Positions 28,051-35,724 of a stretch of DNA of 64,000 bases are shown here, piece after piece; the first letter of the stretch is position 1; each line of letters starts with the position of its first letter. The position numbers and the translations under genes are program-made. Under the pieces are notes generated by a model. That model was given only the letters and a program-made list of their open reading frames with translations, was not told the origin of the DNA and did no database searches. This DNA is from Bradyrhizobium sp. CIAT3101 (lineage in GTDB: Bacteria > Pseudomonadota > Alphaproteobacteria > Rhizobiales > Xanthobacteraceae), in the NCBI RefSeq assembly GCF_029714945.1, contig NZ_CP121634.1:8701001-8765000 (forward strand). Reading direction: 5' to 3'.

Positions 28051-28767
28051 ATGCGAATTCTCCTGGTAGATCGTGATGCCGCCTTTGTGCGAGCCGCCAA
28101 GGAAACAATGTTGGTTCGCGGTTTTGCCGTTGATGTAATCCACACGCTTGACGAAGCGGAGACGGCGCTAGGTTGCGCCAGCTATCACATTCTTTTGCTC
28201 GAACTGGTTCTACCGGATGGAAATGGCTTGGACTGGCTGAAACAATTGAGACGCGAAGGATGTTCAATGCCCGCTATGATCATGAGCAGCCTCAACGATC
28301 TCGGCACCCGGATTGCGATATTCAATGGTGGTGCCGACGATTTCCTGCCCAAACCGGTGTCTTTCGATGAGCTCATCGCTCGCATGCGCGCCATTTTGCG
28401 ACGATCGACGCAAATGACGGCCCCCGTCGTCTCCTTCGGCAACTTACATTTCGATCCTATCGGACGGCAAGTCTCAATTGGCGATCGGCCGTTGAGAATT
28501 GCACGCCGCGAAGTCTGCATTCTTGAACATCTGCTGAGCCGAGCAGGCCGCACCGTGCCGCGTGCGTCGCTGGAGGAAGGCCTCTATGCGTTCGACGACG
28601 AAGTCTCAACCAATGCCTTAGAAGTGGGGATCTATCGGTTGCGGACACATTTGAACAAGTCGGGCGCGACGCTACGGATCAAAACCGCGCGGGGCGTCGG
28701 ATACGCGCTCGAACTGAAGAACGATCCGCTGCCTCGCCGATCAAACTTGAAAACGGCGCTCCCTTGA
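28051..28767 (+). CDS. ttsI: TtsI, atypical response regulator activating the T3SS regulon
   Basis: A 238-residue OmpR-like regulator from ATG 28051 (MRILLVDRDAAFVRAAKETM); an earlier start at 27964 adds residues unrelated to receivers. The receiver keeps Lys (FLPKPVSFDELI), but the phospho-acceptor Asp is Glu51 (LLLELVLPDG) and the acidic pair is D7-R8-D9. It should therefore work without phosphorylation, as described for TtsI. The C-terminal winged helix runs from about residue 130 (FGNLHFDPIGRQVSIGD) to RIKTARGVGYALE. TtsI binds tts boxes and turns on rhc and nop genes. It is preceded by a nod box and overlaps rhcC2 by four bases (TTGA). Confidence 0.92.
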   Translation: MRILLVDRDAAFVRAAKETMLVRGFAVDVIHTLDEAETALGCASYHILLLELVLPDGNGLDWLKQLRREGCSMPAMIMSSLNDLGTRIAIFNGGADDFLPKPVSFDELIARMRAILRRSTQMTAPVVSFGNLHFDPIGRQVSIGDRPLRIARREVCILEHLLSRAGRTVPRASLEEGLYAFDDEVSTNALEVGIYRLRTHLNKSGATLRIKTARGVGYALELKNDPLPRRSNLKTALP

Positions 28768-30209
28768 AGTTCGCACTGGATCTTCGCAGTCGACGGCCGA
28801 TCGCGGTTACAGCCACGTTTCTTGCGTGCCTTCTGTATGCCGTATGCACGGTCCCTCTCGTTCTTGCTCCCACTTCCGCAGCACAGATAAACCGCGACTC
28901 TAATCAGGGTGCGCCGCGCGCGACGGCTGACAGCCTTAGCGGAACTTTGAATCTTTCCTCCTCGCAGGGCAAGACCGTTCATCTTCCGGCGGCAGCGGCC
29001 AGCATATTTGTTGCCGACCCGACGATAGCAGACTACCAGGCGCCATCGAATACGACCATCTTCGTCTTTGGGAAAAAGTCAGGACGGACCAGCCTGTTCG
29101 CTTTGAACGACAATGGAGAGGCGTTAGCCGAGTTTCGCGTTGTCGTCACCCAACCTGTCGAGGATCTGCGTGCCGCACTGAAGGCCGAGCTCGGAGACTA
29201 TCCGATCCAAGTCACTTATACGCCGCGCGGCGCCATTCTTAGCGGGACGGCGCCCAGTGCAGACATCGTCGAGCGTGCCAAGAAGATCACAGAGCAGTTT
29301 CTGGGGGCGGGCGCGCTGGTCGTCAACAAGATCCAGGTCGCCGGCTCGTTACAGGTTAATCTGAGCGTGCGCGTGGCGGAGGTCTCACGCAGTGCCATGA
29401 AGGAGCTTGGCATCAGCCTTTCTGCATCGGGTCAAAACGGCGCGGTCGTTTTCGGGTTTAGCAGTGGCAAGCCTGGCGGTTCCGGTGCGAGTCAGGGCGG
29501 CGGCACTGCAAGTATCGGATTTGGCGCTGGCGGCACGAACATCAGTGCTGTTCTTGACGCACTCGCCAACGAGCACCTCGCGTCAGTGTTGGCGGAACCA
29601 AATCTTACCGCAATGTCCGGCGAATCAGCAAGCTTCCTCGCTGGCGGCGAATTCCCAATACCGGTCATGCAGGACAATCGGCAAGTCTCAGTTCAATTCC
29701 GTCAATTCGGAATCAGCTTGGAGTTCGTTCCGACCGTTCTCAACAATAATCAGATCAATATCCGCGTGAAGCCTGAAGTCAGCGAGTTATCTAAAGAAGG
29801 TGAGGTCAGCATCAACGGAATGTCTCTGCCCGGCCTCTCCACGCGACGTGCCAGTACTGTCGTCGAGCTTGCCAGCGGTCAAAGCTTTGCAATCGGGGGG
29901 CTGATCAGGCGCAATTTCAACACAGACATCACCACGTTTCCTGGGTTGGGCGATGTGCCGATCCTTGGTGCGCTGTTTCGCTCCTCCTCATTTCAGAAGC
30001 AGGAGACGGAACTTGTCATCGTTGTTACCCCCTACATCGTGCGGCCAGCATCGTCTGCCGGCAAGATAAGCGCGCCGACTGACCGCATCCGACCACCATC
30101 AGACGCGGGTCGAACGTTGACGAATACGTTGGCAAGTTCGCCGCGAGGCCGGGATGCTCCCCGCACCGAACCAGGCGCAACCGGCGCGGCCGGCTTAACT
30201 ATTGAATGA
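28764..30209 (+). CDS. rhcC2: RhcC2, secretin C-terminal half (CpaC-like)
   Basis: A 481-residue outer-membrane secretin subunit of the Rhc T3SS. It starts at TTG 28764, overlapping the ttsI stop. A signal peptide ends near residue 40 (APTSAAQ). It then has the N-terminal domain of Tad/Flp secretins (TVHLPAAAASIFVADPTIAD, VFGKKSGRTSLFALND), a BON-like segment, and the secretin core with VLAEPNLTAMSGESASFLAG, RRASTVVELASGQSFAIGGL and LGDVPILGALFRS near residue 395. The T3SS secretin of rhizobia is split into RhcC1 and RhcC2; this half resembles the pilus secretin CpaC. A proline-rich tail follows residue 420. Overlaps the next gene by ATGA. RhcC1 is at 39.9 kb. Confidence 0.9.
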   Translation: MKFALDLRSRRPIAVTATFLACLLYAVCTVPLVLAPTSAAQINRDSNQGAPRATADSLSGTLNLSSSQGKTVHLPAAAASIFVADPTIADYQAPSNTTIFVFGKKSGRTSLFALNDNGEALAEFRVVVTQPVEDLRAALKAELGDYPIQVTYTPRGAILSGTAPSADIVERAKKITEQFLGAGALVVNKIQVAGSLQVNLSVRVAEVSRSAMKELGISLSASGQNGAVVFGFSSGKPGGSGASQGGGTASIGFGAGGTNISAVLDALANEHLASVLAEPNLTAMSGESASFLAGGEFPIPVMQDNRQVSVQFRQFGISLEFVPTVLNNNQINIRVKPEVSELSKEGEVSINGMSLPGLSTRRASTVVELASGQSFAIGGLIRRNFNTDITTFPGLGDVPILGALFRSSSFQKQETELVIVVTPYIVRPASSAGKISAPTDRIRPPSDAGRTLTNTLASSPRGRDAPRTEPGATGAAGLTIE

Positions 30210-30850
30210 GAACCGCGATGAGCCTGCGAAACCTGGGTCACCTGATCGCTGTCGCGGCAACCGTGGGCGGATGCACTCATACTGATGCGACCTATTCTGG
30301 GACGCCTGAGCAAGGAATCCAGGTGGAGCAGAAGACAGCGGTCTTGCGACTACAGGCTCTTGGTCGTGCCGAGAGGTACGGCCTGCGTGATTTCATTGCG
30401 AATGCCAGTCGCGGTCGACGGGATGCACTCCATCTGGAGGTCAGTGGCTCGCCCCGGCTGGTTACGCAGGTGGCACACGAGGCACGCGCGATGGGCGTTC
30501 CATCTTATAATATTCGCCTGTCCGCTTTCCCGGTAGATCAGCCCTCCCATTTCGGCGTCCGAGTCGAAGCGATCACCCACGAAGCACATCCTTCGCTCTG
30601 TCCAAGCCTTTCAATCGTCGGCCCTTCAGTGGGCGACAATTCTTTCAATCCAACGCTTGGCTGCTCGATCCGGAATAACCTTGGCGTCATGCTCAATGAT
30701 CCGGCCGACTTGTTGGAGAATAACGCTGTCATGCCAACCAGCGGTGATCGCGCGGTAGCTCCCCTTACCGCACGGGGGAGCCTCACGCCGGGCAACAAGA
30801 GCAACTCGGAAGACGAAAGTCACACCCGGGTTCCCGCAGAAGCCCAATGA
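30206..30850 (+). CDS. CpaD-like lipoprotein, Y4xG type
   Basis: A 214-residue protein beginning MRTAMSLRNLGHLIAVAATV, with a lipobox ending in Cys (VGGC, about residue 23), so a lipoprotein is expected. The C-terminal half carries LGCSIRNNLGVMLNDPADLL, which is the conserved block of Tad pilus protein CpaD, followed by a TSGDRA segment. It is coupled to rhcC2 by ATGA overlap. In the rhizobial T3SS locus a gene in this place is known as y4xG. In Tad systems CpaD partners the CpaC secretin, so the same relationship, perhaps as pilotin, is likely here. That role is inference. The asparagine/serine-rich tail is not conserved in CpaD. Confidence 0.75.
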   Translation: MRTAMSLRNLGHLIAVAATVGGCTHTDATYSGTPEQGIQVEQKTAVLRLQALGRAERYGLRDFIANASRGRRDALHLEVSGSPRLVTQVAHEARAMGVPSYNIRLSAFPVDQPSHFGVRVEAITHEAHPSLCPSLSIVGPSVGDNSFNPTLGCSIRNNLGVMLNDPADLLENNAVMPTSGDRAVAPLTARGSLTPGNKSNSEDESHTRVPAEAQ

Positions 30851-31025
30851 GCGGCTCGTACCTGCGCAGAATGAGCATTGGTTGCCACCGTCGACCATCT
30901 CGGTAGTCCTCTAAGGCGTGGGCCGCCACAGCAGCTACCCTTCCTCGCGTCGGTTTCAGACCCCGCCAAGCCCGTCAGTTGGGGTCTTTGACTGCGCCGC
31001 CCGAACGCATCGAGTTTCCGTAAAT

Positions 31026-32063
31026 CTAGGCCAGGCCGGCTGCAAAAACTGCCTGAGCAACCCTCTCAAAACACTCCATCGGAACGGCCTTGCCCATCGT
31101 AGCCTTTCGGCTCAGCTGCCGCGCCAGCGCGGGGTCCCGGATAATGCTCAGATGCAGGGTCCGCGCCTGGTCAACCAACTGCGAAGCAGGTTCACCCTCG
31201 GCGCGGCACACCAATACAGGGACTCCAGTCTCCCCACGAACATAGCGCAGCCCAATCAATATCCCCGGTCCCGTCAGTATTAATGTAGCGCGATGGATGC
31301 CGAGCGGCGCCTCGTTCGCCGATTCGCGACGGAGGCGACGGTGTTCACCCTTTATCTGAGGATTGCCTTCCTGTTCCTTAGTTTCGCGTTTTGCTTCGCT
31401 CTGTGTCATGCGCATGTCACGCAAAAACAACCACCGCTGAATTAGCAGATCGGTCAAGCCGCCGATCAGAAACGCCCCAGCAGCGATCTCAATCACGAAC
31501 TTGAACTCTTTGAAGACAAAGCCAAAACAACCCAAACCGCAGATAGGCAAGTATACCAGCGCCTTCCAAGTCGCGATTACGGTGAAGAACAGGATTGCGC
31601 CGAGAACGAACACTTTGATCAGCGACTTACAAAGCTCGACAAGCGATCTCTGAGAAAAAAGCCGTTTCAGTCCTTTGATAGGATCTAATTTCTCAAGACT
31701 TGGTTTTAGTGGCTCCACGGAGAGCGTCAGCCCACCATTAGCCAAGACACCGGCGAGGATGCCCGCAGCCACGGCCGCACCGATGATTGGGCCAACGCTG
31801 ATCATCGAAAGTTCGATCAATCCGACCAATGCCTGCTGGACCGCACTATTGAATGGCTGCCCCTGCAACTTGTCGACGAGCTGCACCCCTTCACGCCATA
31901 CGTCTTCGATCGAGCCCGCTCTGAGGCATAAGCAGCCGAACCCGGCGCAGATGCTGAGCGCGCTCACAAAGTCATTGCTGCGAGGGATCTGTCCTTTCTT
32001 GCGCGCCTGCCGTAACTTCTTAGGAGTTGGCGGAAGCTTTTTTTCTTCGCCCGAATCGTTCAT
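31026..32063 (-). CDS. rhcU: RhcU, T3SS export-apparatus switch protein (SctU/YscU/FlhB)
   Basis: A 345-residue inner-membrane protein from ATG 32063, overlapping the rhcT stop by ATGA; a start at 32084 is less likely. The N-terminus has the family signature (LPPTPKKLRQARKKGQIPRS), then four membrane helices (about residues 25-215), then the cytoplasmic region TKEQEGNPQIKGEHRRLRRE. At the place where SctU proteins carry the self-cleaving NPTH motif, this one reads T264-G-P-G, in RATLILTGPGILIGLRYVRG. The following segment (VPVLVCRAEGE, then IRDPALARQLSR, then VPMECFERVAQAVFAA) is normal. SctU cleavage sets the substrate switch, so absence of NPTH suggests an uncleaved variant or another cleavage mode. 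It is the last gene of the minus-strand operon. Confidence 0.92.
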   Translation of the reverse strand: MNDSGEEKKLPPTPKKLRQARKKGQIPRSNDFVSALSICAGFGCLCLRAGSIEDVWREGVQLVDKLQGQPFNSAVQQALVGLIELSMISVGPIIGAAVAAGILAGVLANGGLTLSVEPLKPSLEKLDPIKGLKRLFSQRSLVELCKSLIKVFVLGAILFFTVIATWKALVYLPICGLGCFGFVFKEFKFVIEIAAGAFLIGGLTDLLIQRWLFLRDMRMTQSEAKRETKEQEGNPQIKGEHRRLRRESANEAPLGIHRATLILTGPGILIGLRYVRGETGVPVLVCRAEGEPASQLVDQARTLHLSIIRDPALARQLSRKATMGKAVPMECFERVAQAVFAAGLA

Positions 32064-32875
32064 TTGAAGAACTTCTCGAGCCACTCCAGCACGCCGTAGA
32101 ACTGGATAATCTCCGCTCCCATATATTCAATGAGGAAGACGGTGTAGCTGACCATGATGACCCCAAAGGCGACATTCTTGATGATGGCGGAGAGATCGTT
32201 CAGCTTAATCTGCGGCGCAAAGCGCCCGAGCAACATGAGAGATACCTCAATTAAGAGCAGCGGAGCCAGCACGGGTCCCGAGACCAGCAGGGTCGTGTAC
32301 ATGATATGGTCGAGAAGCGTTATAAACTCCATTGCGCCTTGCAGGGTCAGGGACGGTAATAACCGATACACGGGCCAGATCAGATAGCTGCCATAGAGGC
32401 ATTTGACTATCGTCTCCAGACCTCCAGACAGAACGAAAATCGTAACCGCAGCAGTGCCAAGAAAAAGACCCGTGGCCGAGGCTTGGCTGCGCGTCGCAGG
32501 ATCGTCCAACTGGTTCGAAACACCTCGCTGGGTGTCGATGATTTCGCCAACTGCCTGTATGCTCCATAGCGGTACGCTTAGTAACATCCCGAAAACCAGG
32601 CCGATAAATATCTCCTTGAGACCAAGGAAAGCGACGGCGATCATACGGGTGGCCGGATCCAGCGTTTGCAATCCGGCTTCTATATGCGCAAGGCATGGCA
32701 GACCCATCACGATCGTCAAGCTTGTGCGGATCATCCCGCTAATGTGGGGGCGGGTAAATACGGGAAGCACCAACATAATGCCGAGGGCCCGGGCCGCACT
32801 AAGGCCGGCTGCAACGACGAATTCAAGCGCGGTCTGGATTAGACTTAGCGTCTCGGTGGGTGGCAAGCCATTCAT
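32060..32875 (-). CDS. rhcT: RhcT, T3SS export-apparatus protein (SctT/YscT/FliR)
   Basis: A 271-residue integral membrane protein with six or more helices and the family pattern: LSAARALGIMLVLPVFTRPH, then KEIFIGLVFGMLLSVPLWSI, GEIIDTQRGVSNQLDDPATR, and LGRFAPQIKLNDLSAIIKN near the C-terminus. It forms the inner-membrane export gate together with RhcR, S and U. Starts at ATG 32875 (MNGLPPTETLSLI). The stop overlaps the rhcU start (ATGA). Upstream it is separated from rhcS by 244 bases, unlike the tightly packed genes elsewhere in this operon. No lesion is seen. Confidence 0.95.
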   Translation of the reverse strand: MNGLPPTETLSLIQTALEFVVAAGLSAARALGIMLVLPVFTRPHISGMIRTSLTIVMGLPCLAHIEAGLQTLDPATRMIAVAFLGLKEIFIGLVFGMLLSVPLWSIQAVGEIIDTQRGVSNQLDDPATRSQASATGLFLGTAAVTIFVLSGGLETIVKCLYGSYLIWPVYRLLPSLTLQGAMEFITLLDHIMYTTLLVSGPVLAPLLLIEVSLMLLGRFAPQIKLNDLSAIIKNVAFGVIMVSYTVFLIEYMGAEIIQFYGVLEWLEKFFK

Positions 32876-33119
32876 TTGATGTGCTGGTACGCCTTAGCCA
32901 ATCCAAGGCAGCTCCGCTCGCTGCGCCATGATGTTTGACGTGACAAAGCCTCAGAGATCGACGGCCGGGTGGCCCCTTACGTGAGTACGGCCGAACCGGG
33001 TCCTGCGCGGCGCGCTCACGTTTCCATAGTTCATGCTTGCGGCTAACGCTCGATAAGCCTGCGCAGTCCCTACAGTCCACCAGTGAGGCTTCACCACAAA
33101 CTTCGCCTTGGATTCTCTC
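32876..33119 (-). other. 244-base gap between rhcS and rhcT
   Basis: No T3SS-like protein is encoded here; one open frame (32823-33080) lacks any family features. All other junctions in this operon are overlaps or gaps of no more than ten bases. Either an insertion or a decayed small gene sits here, or the leader carries a regulatory function. A GC-rich imperfect repeat around 32958-32998 (CGGCCGGGTGGCC / GGCCGAACCGGG) could fold. Confidence 0.5.
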
Positions 33120-33395
33120 CTAATATCTCGATGTGAGGGAGGGAAATTCAGCGAAGATATGTTGGGCTTGTTCGATAAGGGGGGCGCTTAGCACCGGAGA
33201 AAACAGAACGAGCACGGCGACAACGACGAGGAGCTTCACGGTAAGAGGCAAGGTTTGATCCTGGAGCTGTGTTGCCGCTTGGAGGATGCCAACACCCAAT
33301 CCGGCCACGAGAGCCGCCAAGAGCGGTGGCAGAACCCAAATCATAAAGAGGACGAGAGATCGGCTCAAATGAGTAAGAATGCTGGCTTCGTCCAT
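33120..33395 (-). CDS. rhcS: RhcS, T3SS export-apparatus protein (SctS/YscS/FliQ)
   Basis: A 91-residue protein with two membrane helices (residues 13-35 and 50-70). It shows the SctS hallmark between them: GVGILQAATQLQDQTLPLTV, matching the Q-A-x-T-x-x-x-(E/D)-x-T-L pattern. It joins RhcR and RhcT in the export gate. One base separates its ATG from the rhcR stop. Normal length, no lesion. Confidence 0.95.
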   Translation of the reverse strand: MDEASILTHLSRSLVLFMIWVLPPLLAALVAGLGVGILQAATQLQDQTLPLTVKLLVVVAVLVLFSPVLSAPLIEQAQHIFAEFPSLTSRY

Positions 33396-33396
33396 A

Positions 33397-34062
33397 TTAA
33401 CCTCCGGGCGTGGCGTAGCTTAAGACCAATCCATGCATGAGCCGCGACCATCCGTCGATCGTGACGAACAGAAAGAGCTTAAAGGGAACAGATATCATTG
33501 TGGGCGACACCATTGACATGCCCATGGCCATCAAGATCGTCGTTACAATTAGATCAATCGTTATGAATGGAAGATAGAGAAGGAAACCGATTTCAAACGC
33601 ACGTTTAAGTTCTGAGATTAGAAACGACGGTACAAGGATCGCAAAGTCATCCGTTGTTGCCTTACTGCGCATCTCCTCAGACCAAACCTGTTCTGTAGAA
33701 GAAAGGAAAAACGTGCGCTGCTCCTCAGAGGTGAACTTTTTCAGGTGAGCGCGCAGCGGCTCACTCCCTTCCTTTGCGGCTGTCGCCCAGTCCTCGAGGG
33801 TTTGATAGTGAAGTTGCGGGTCCGTAACGCGGTTGTAAATCTGCTCCAACACTGGAGCGCTAATGAAGACGGTAAGGATCAACGCAGCACCGTACAGAAC
33901 GATGTTCGGCGGTATGGACTGGGTCCCGAGTGCGTTACGCACGAGGAAGAGAACGACAGAAACCTTTAGGAACGCCGTCGTTGTAACGACTGCGAACGCC
34001 AGCAGACCGAGGCCGATCGTCAGTGCAACAAGTGCAAGGATGCTTGGCTGAATGTCAGTCAT
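33397..34062 (-). CDS. rhcR: RhcR, T3SS export-apparatus protein (SctR/YscR/FliP)
   Basis: A 221-residue protein when started at ATG 34062 (MTDIQPSILALVALTIGLG), which overlaps the rhcQ stop by eight bases (ATGACTGA); the frame is open to 34110. Features of SctR are VVTTTAFLKVSVVLFLVRNALGT-type N-terminal helices with SIPPN, a periplasmic loop, LVPSFLISELKRAFEIGFLL with the conserved (S/T)ELKxAF, IDLIVTTILMAMGMSMVSP, and SVPFKLFLFVTIDGWSRL near the end. It is the core pore protein of the export gate. No lesion is seen. Confidence 0.96.
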   Translation of the reverse strand: MTDIQPSILALVALTIGLGLLAFAVVTTTAFLKVSVVLFLVRNALGTQSIPPNIVLYGAALILTVFISAPVLEQIYNRVTDPQLHYQTLEDWATAAKEGSEPLRAHLKKFTSEEQRTFFLSSTEQVWSEEMRSKATTDDFAILVPSFLISELKRAFEIGFLLYLPFITIDLIVTTILMAMGMSMVSPTMISVPFKLFLFVTIDGWSRLMHGLVLSYATPGG

Positions 34063-35173
34063 TGACTGCCAACCTGCCACGTAGCCTGATAGCCAATTCC
34101 TCCCCGACACGCACGATGTCGCCCTGACCGATCAATCGACCATTGGCAACAATGTCGACCGGACCGTCAAGGGGGCGGCCAAGTTCGAACACATGTCCTT
34201 CGTTGACGCCCCTCAGCGTACCCAGCGGGATTGGCCAACGGCCGCATTCGAACACCAGCGTAATCTCAATACTGTCGATGTCGGTTTCCGAAAGGGCGGT
34301 GGTTGGCTGTGCTTGGGGTCGTGTCGTCATATATGCACTCTTTAAAGGGTGGAGTTGCAGGCGGAACGGTCCCCGTAGGATCAGTCTGTCGTCAGCGACC
34401 TCGGCCGGGGCCCACAATTTGTCGGCAGTGAGAATGACCTGGCCGCGTGCAAGGGGAATGACCTCCGGCAACAGCGCGTCGCCAGCTTGTGCTTGTCGAA
34501 CAAGCCCAACGGACACGCATAGCGAGCCAATTTCTCCGGCAACCATGATAGGCAATTCCGGAGAAAGCTTATGCATCTCTCGGGGCAATTGGCCAAGCAA
34601 CTCGCCTAACGTACAGAATGCAGGCGGGACCCGACCCTCGAGGGACGAGAATAGGAAAAGGCGCGCCTTGCTCGTAAGCGACCCGTAGGCGATGTCCAGT
34701 TCCAGATAAGGGCCTTGCGTCGTTGCTTCGTCGATCCGGATAACTTGCAAATCTTGCGCTAACAAGTTCTCCAGTTGAACGAGCAACGGTTCAAGCGCAA
34801 GTTCGAGGACGAGAGAGCGGGCTGGGTCCGAAGGTAGGCTAAGGCCATGCTGCACCGTCGAAATCAGCGACAACACCAGCGGGCGTGGCAACGAGACGAT
34901 GGCCGTTTCGGCCCCGATGCGAAATACGCAGTCGAGCATCGACGCCGCCGATGGCTGTGCCTGCCAGACGAGCCGGTTCATCCGCATCGATATCGGCGTA
35001 TCGCCAAGGTGGCTCTTCAGAATCGTGCGTCGAGCGGCGATCTCATTGAGCCATGAGACAACGGTATGCGACAATCTTACCGGAGGATCGAACAGAGCGG
35101 GTTCACCCAGCACATTATCGGCGCTCAATTCCACAGAAGGGGAAGTTTGCTCCGGCATAAGACAAGCAGCCAT
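34055..35173 (-). CDS. rhcQ: RhcQ, cytoplasmic ring protein (SctQ/YscQ/FliN)
   Basis: A 372-residue protein starting at 35173, where the y4yJ stop and this ATG overlap (TGATG). The C-terminal 75 residues hold the SPOA/FliN fold: ITLVFECGRWPIPLGTLRGV, then GHVFELGRPLDGPVDIVANG, then LIGQGDIVRVGEELAIRLRG. The long N-terminal region is weakly conserved in the family, as usual. SctQ forms the C-ring-like sorting platform with NolU (SctK) and NolV (SctL), and brings substrates to the ATPase RhcN. An internal start for a short SctQ-C form is not obvious. An alternative start MPEQTSPS lies five codons in. Confidence 0.9.
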   Translation of the reverse strand: MAACLMPEQTSPSVELSADNVLGEPALFDPPVRLSHTVVSWLNEIAARRTILKSHLGDTPISMRMNRLVWQAQPSAASMLDCVFRIGAETAIVSLPRPLVLSLISTVQHGLSLPSDPARSLVLELALEPLLVQLENLLAQDLQVIRIDEATTQGPYLELDIAYGSLTSKARLFLFSSLEGRVPPAFCTLGELLGQLPREMHKLSPELPIMVAGEIGSLCVSVGLVRQAQAGDALLPEVIPLARGQVILTADKLWAPAEVADDRLILRGPFRLQLHPLKSAYMTTRPQAQPTTALSETDIDSIEITLVFECGRWPIPLGTLRGVNEGHVFELGRPLDGPVDIVANGRLIGQGDIVRVGEELAIRLRGRLAVND

Positions 35174-35724
35174 CAGATTGGATCGCCAAAGATTGAATCG
35201 CCAGCCGCCCTGCTGCGCGATCCGCCCTTGTACCGCAGCAAGATGTCATCGTCCGTTTCGATTTCAGCTGCGTACTCGGAACGAGCATTGGTCGTGCGCT
35301 GAGCATCGCACTCAATCTTCTGCCATTTCTGACTCGCCGCCGAACGCTTGGACCACACGGCCCACGCCTCATCAACCGCGGCCTGGACCTCATCTTGAGT
35401 GATGCGCGCCTGTTCAAGCGCCTGACGTGCCACAGCGATCTCAGCCGTGAGTCGCCCAATGGCGAGATGGCACCGACGATCGAGTTCGCTGACGCACATC
35501 GTATCAGACAATGCCAAGGCCAGATAAAGTTCAGCTTCGAGCATTGCGCGGCGTTTCTCGGCGCTTACCAGATTCTCGGAGGCTCTCTCCACGGCTTCAA
35601 CCGCGATCTGGCGTTTGGCTTGCATATTGGATAACTGACGAAGCGCGCTTCGCTCCCTCATGTCCTTCACCAGCCGCAATTTTGATGCTTCGAGCGGTTT
35701 CAAGCGATCAGACGCGACATCCAC
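35173..35724 (-). CDS. Y4yJ, SctO/YscO/HrpO-like coiled-coil stalk protein
   Basis: A 183-residue protein rich in Ala, Glu, Arg and Lys. It is predicted to be a long coiled-coil hairpin (residues about 10-130), which is the feature of SctO (YscO, FliJ) stalk proteins of the ATPase complex. It lies between rhcN and rhcQ, the usual place of SctO genes and the place of y4yJ in Rhizobium sp. NGR234. The start at 35724 overlaps the end of rhcN by 25 bases, and the stop touches rhcQ. Sequence conservation in this family is poor, so the call rests on size, coiled coil and position. Confidence 0.8.
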   Translation of the reverse strand: MDVASDRLKPLEASKLRLVKDMRERSALRQLSNMQAKRQIAVEAVERASENLVSAEKRRAMLEAELYLALALSDTMCVSELDRRCHLAIGRLTAEIAVARQALEQARITQDEVQAAVDEAWAVWSKRSAASQKWQKIECDAQRTTNARSEYAAEIETDDDILLRYKGGSRSRAAGDSIFGDPI

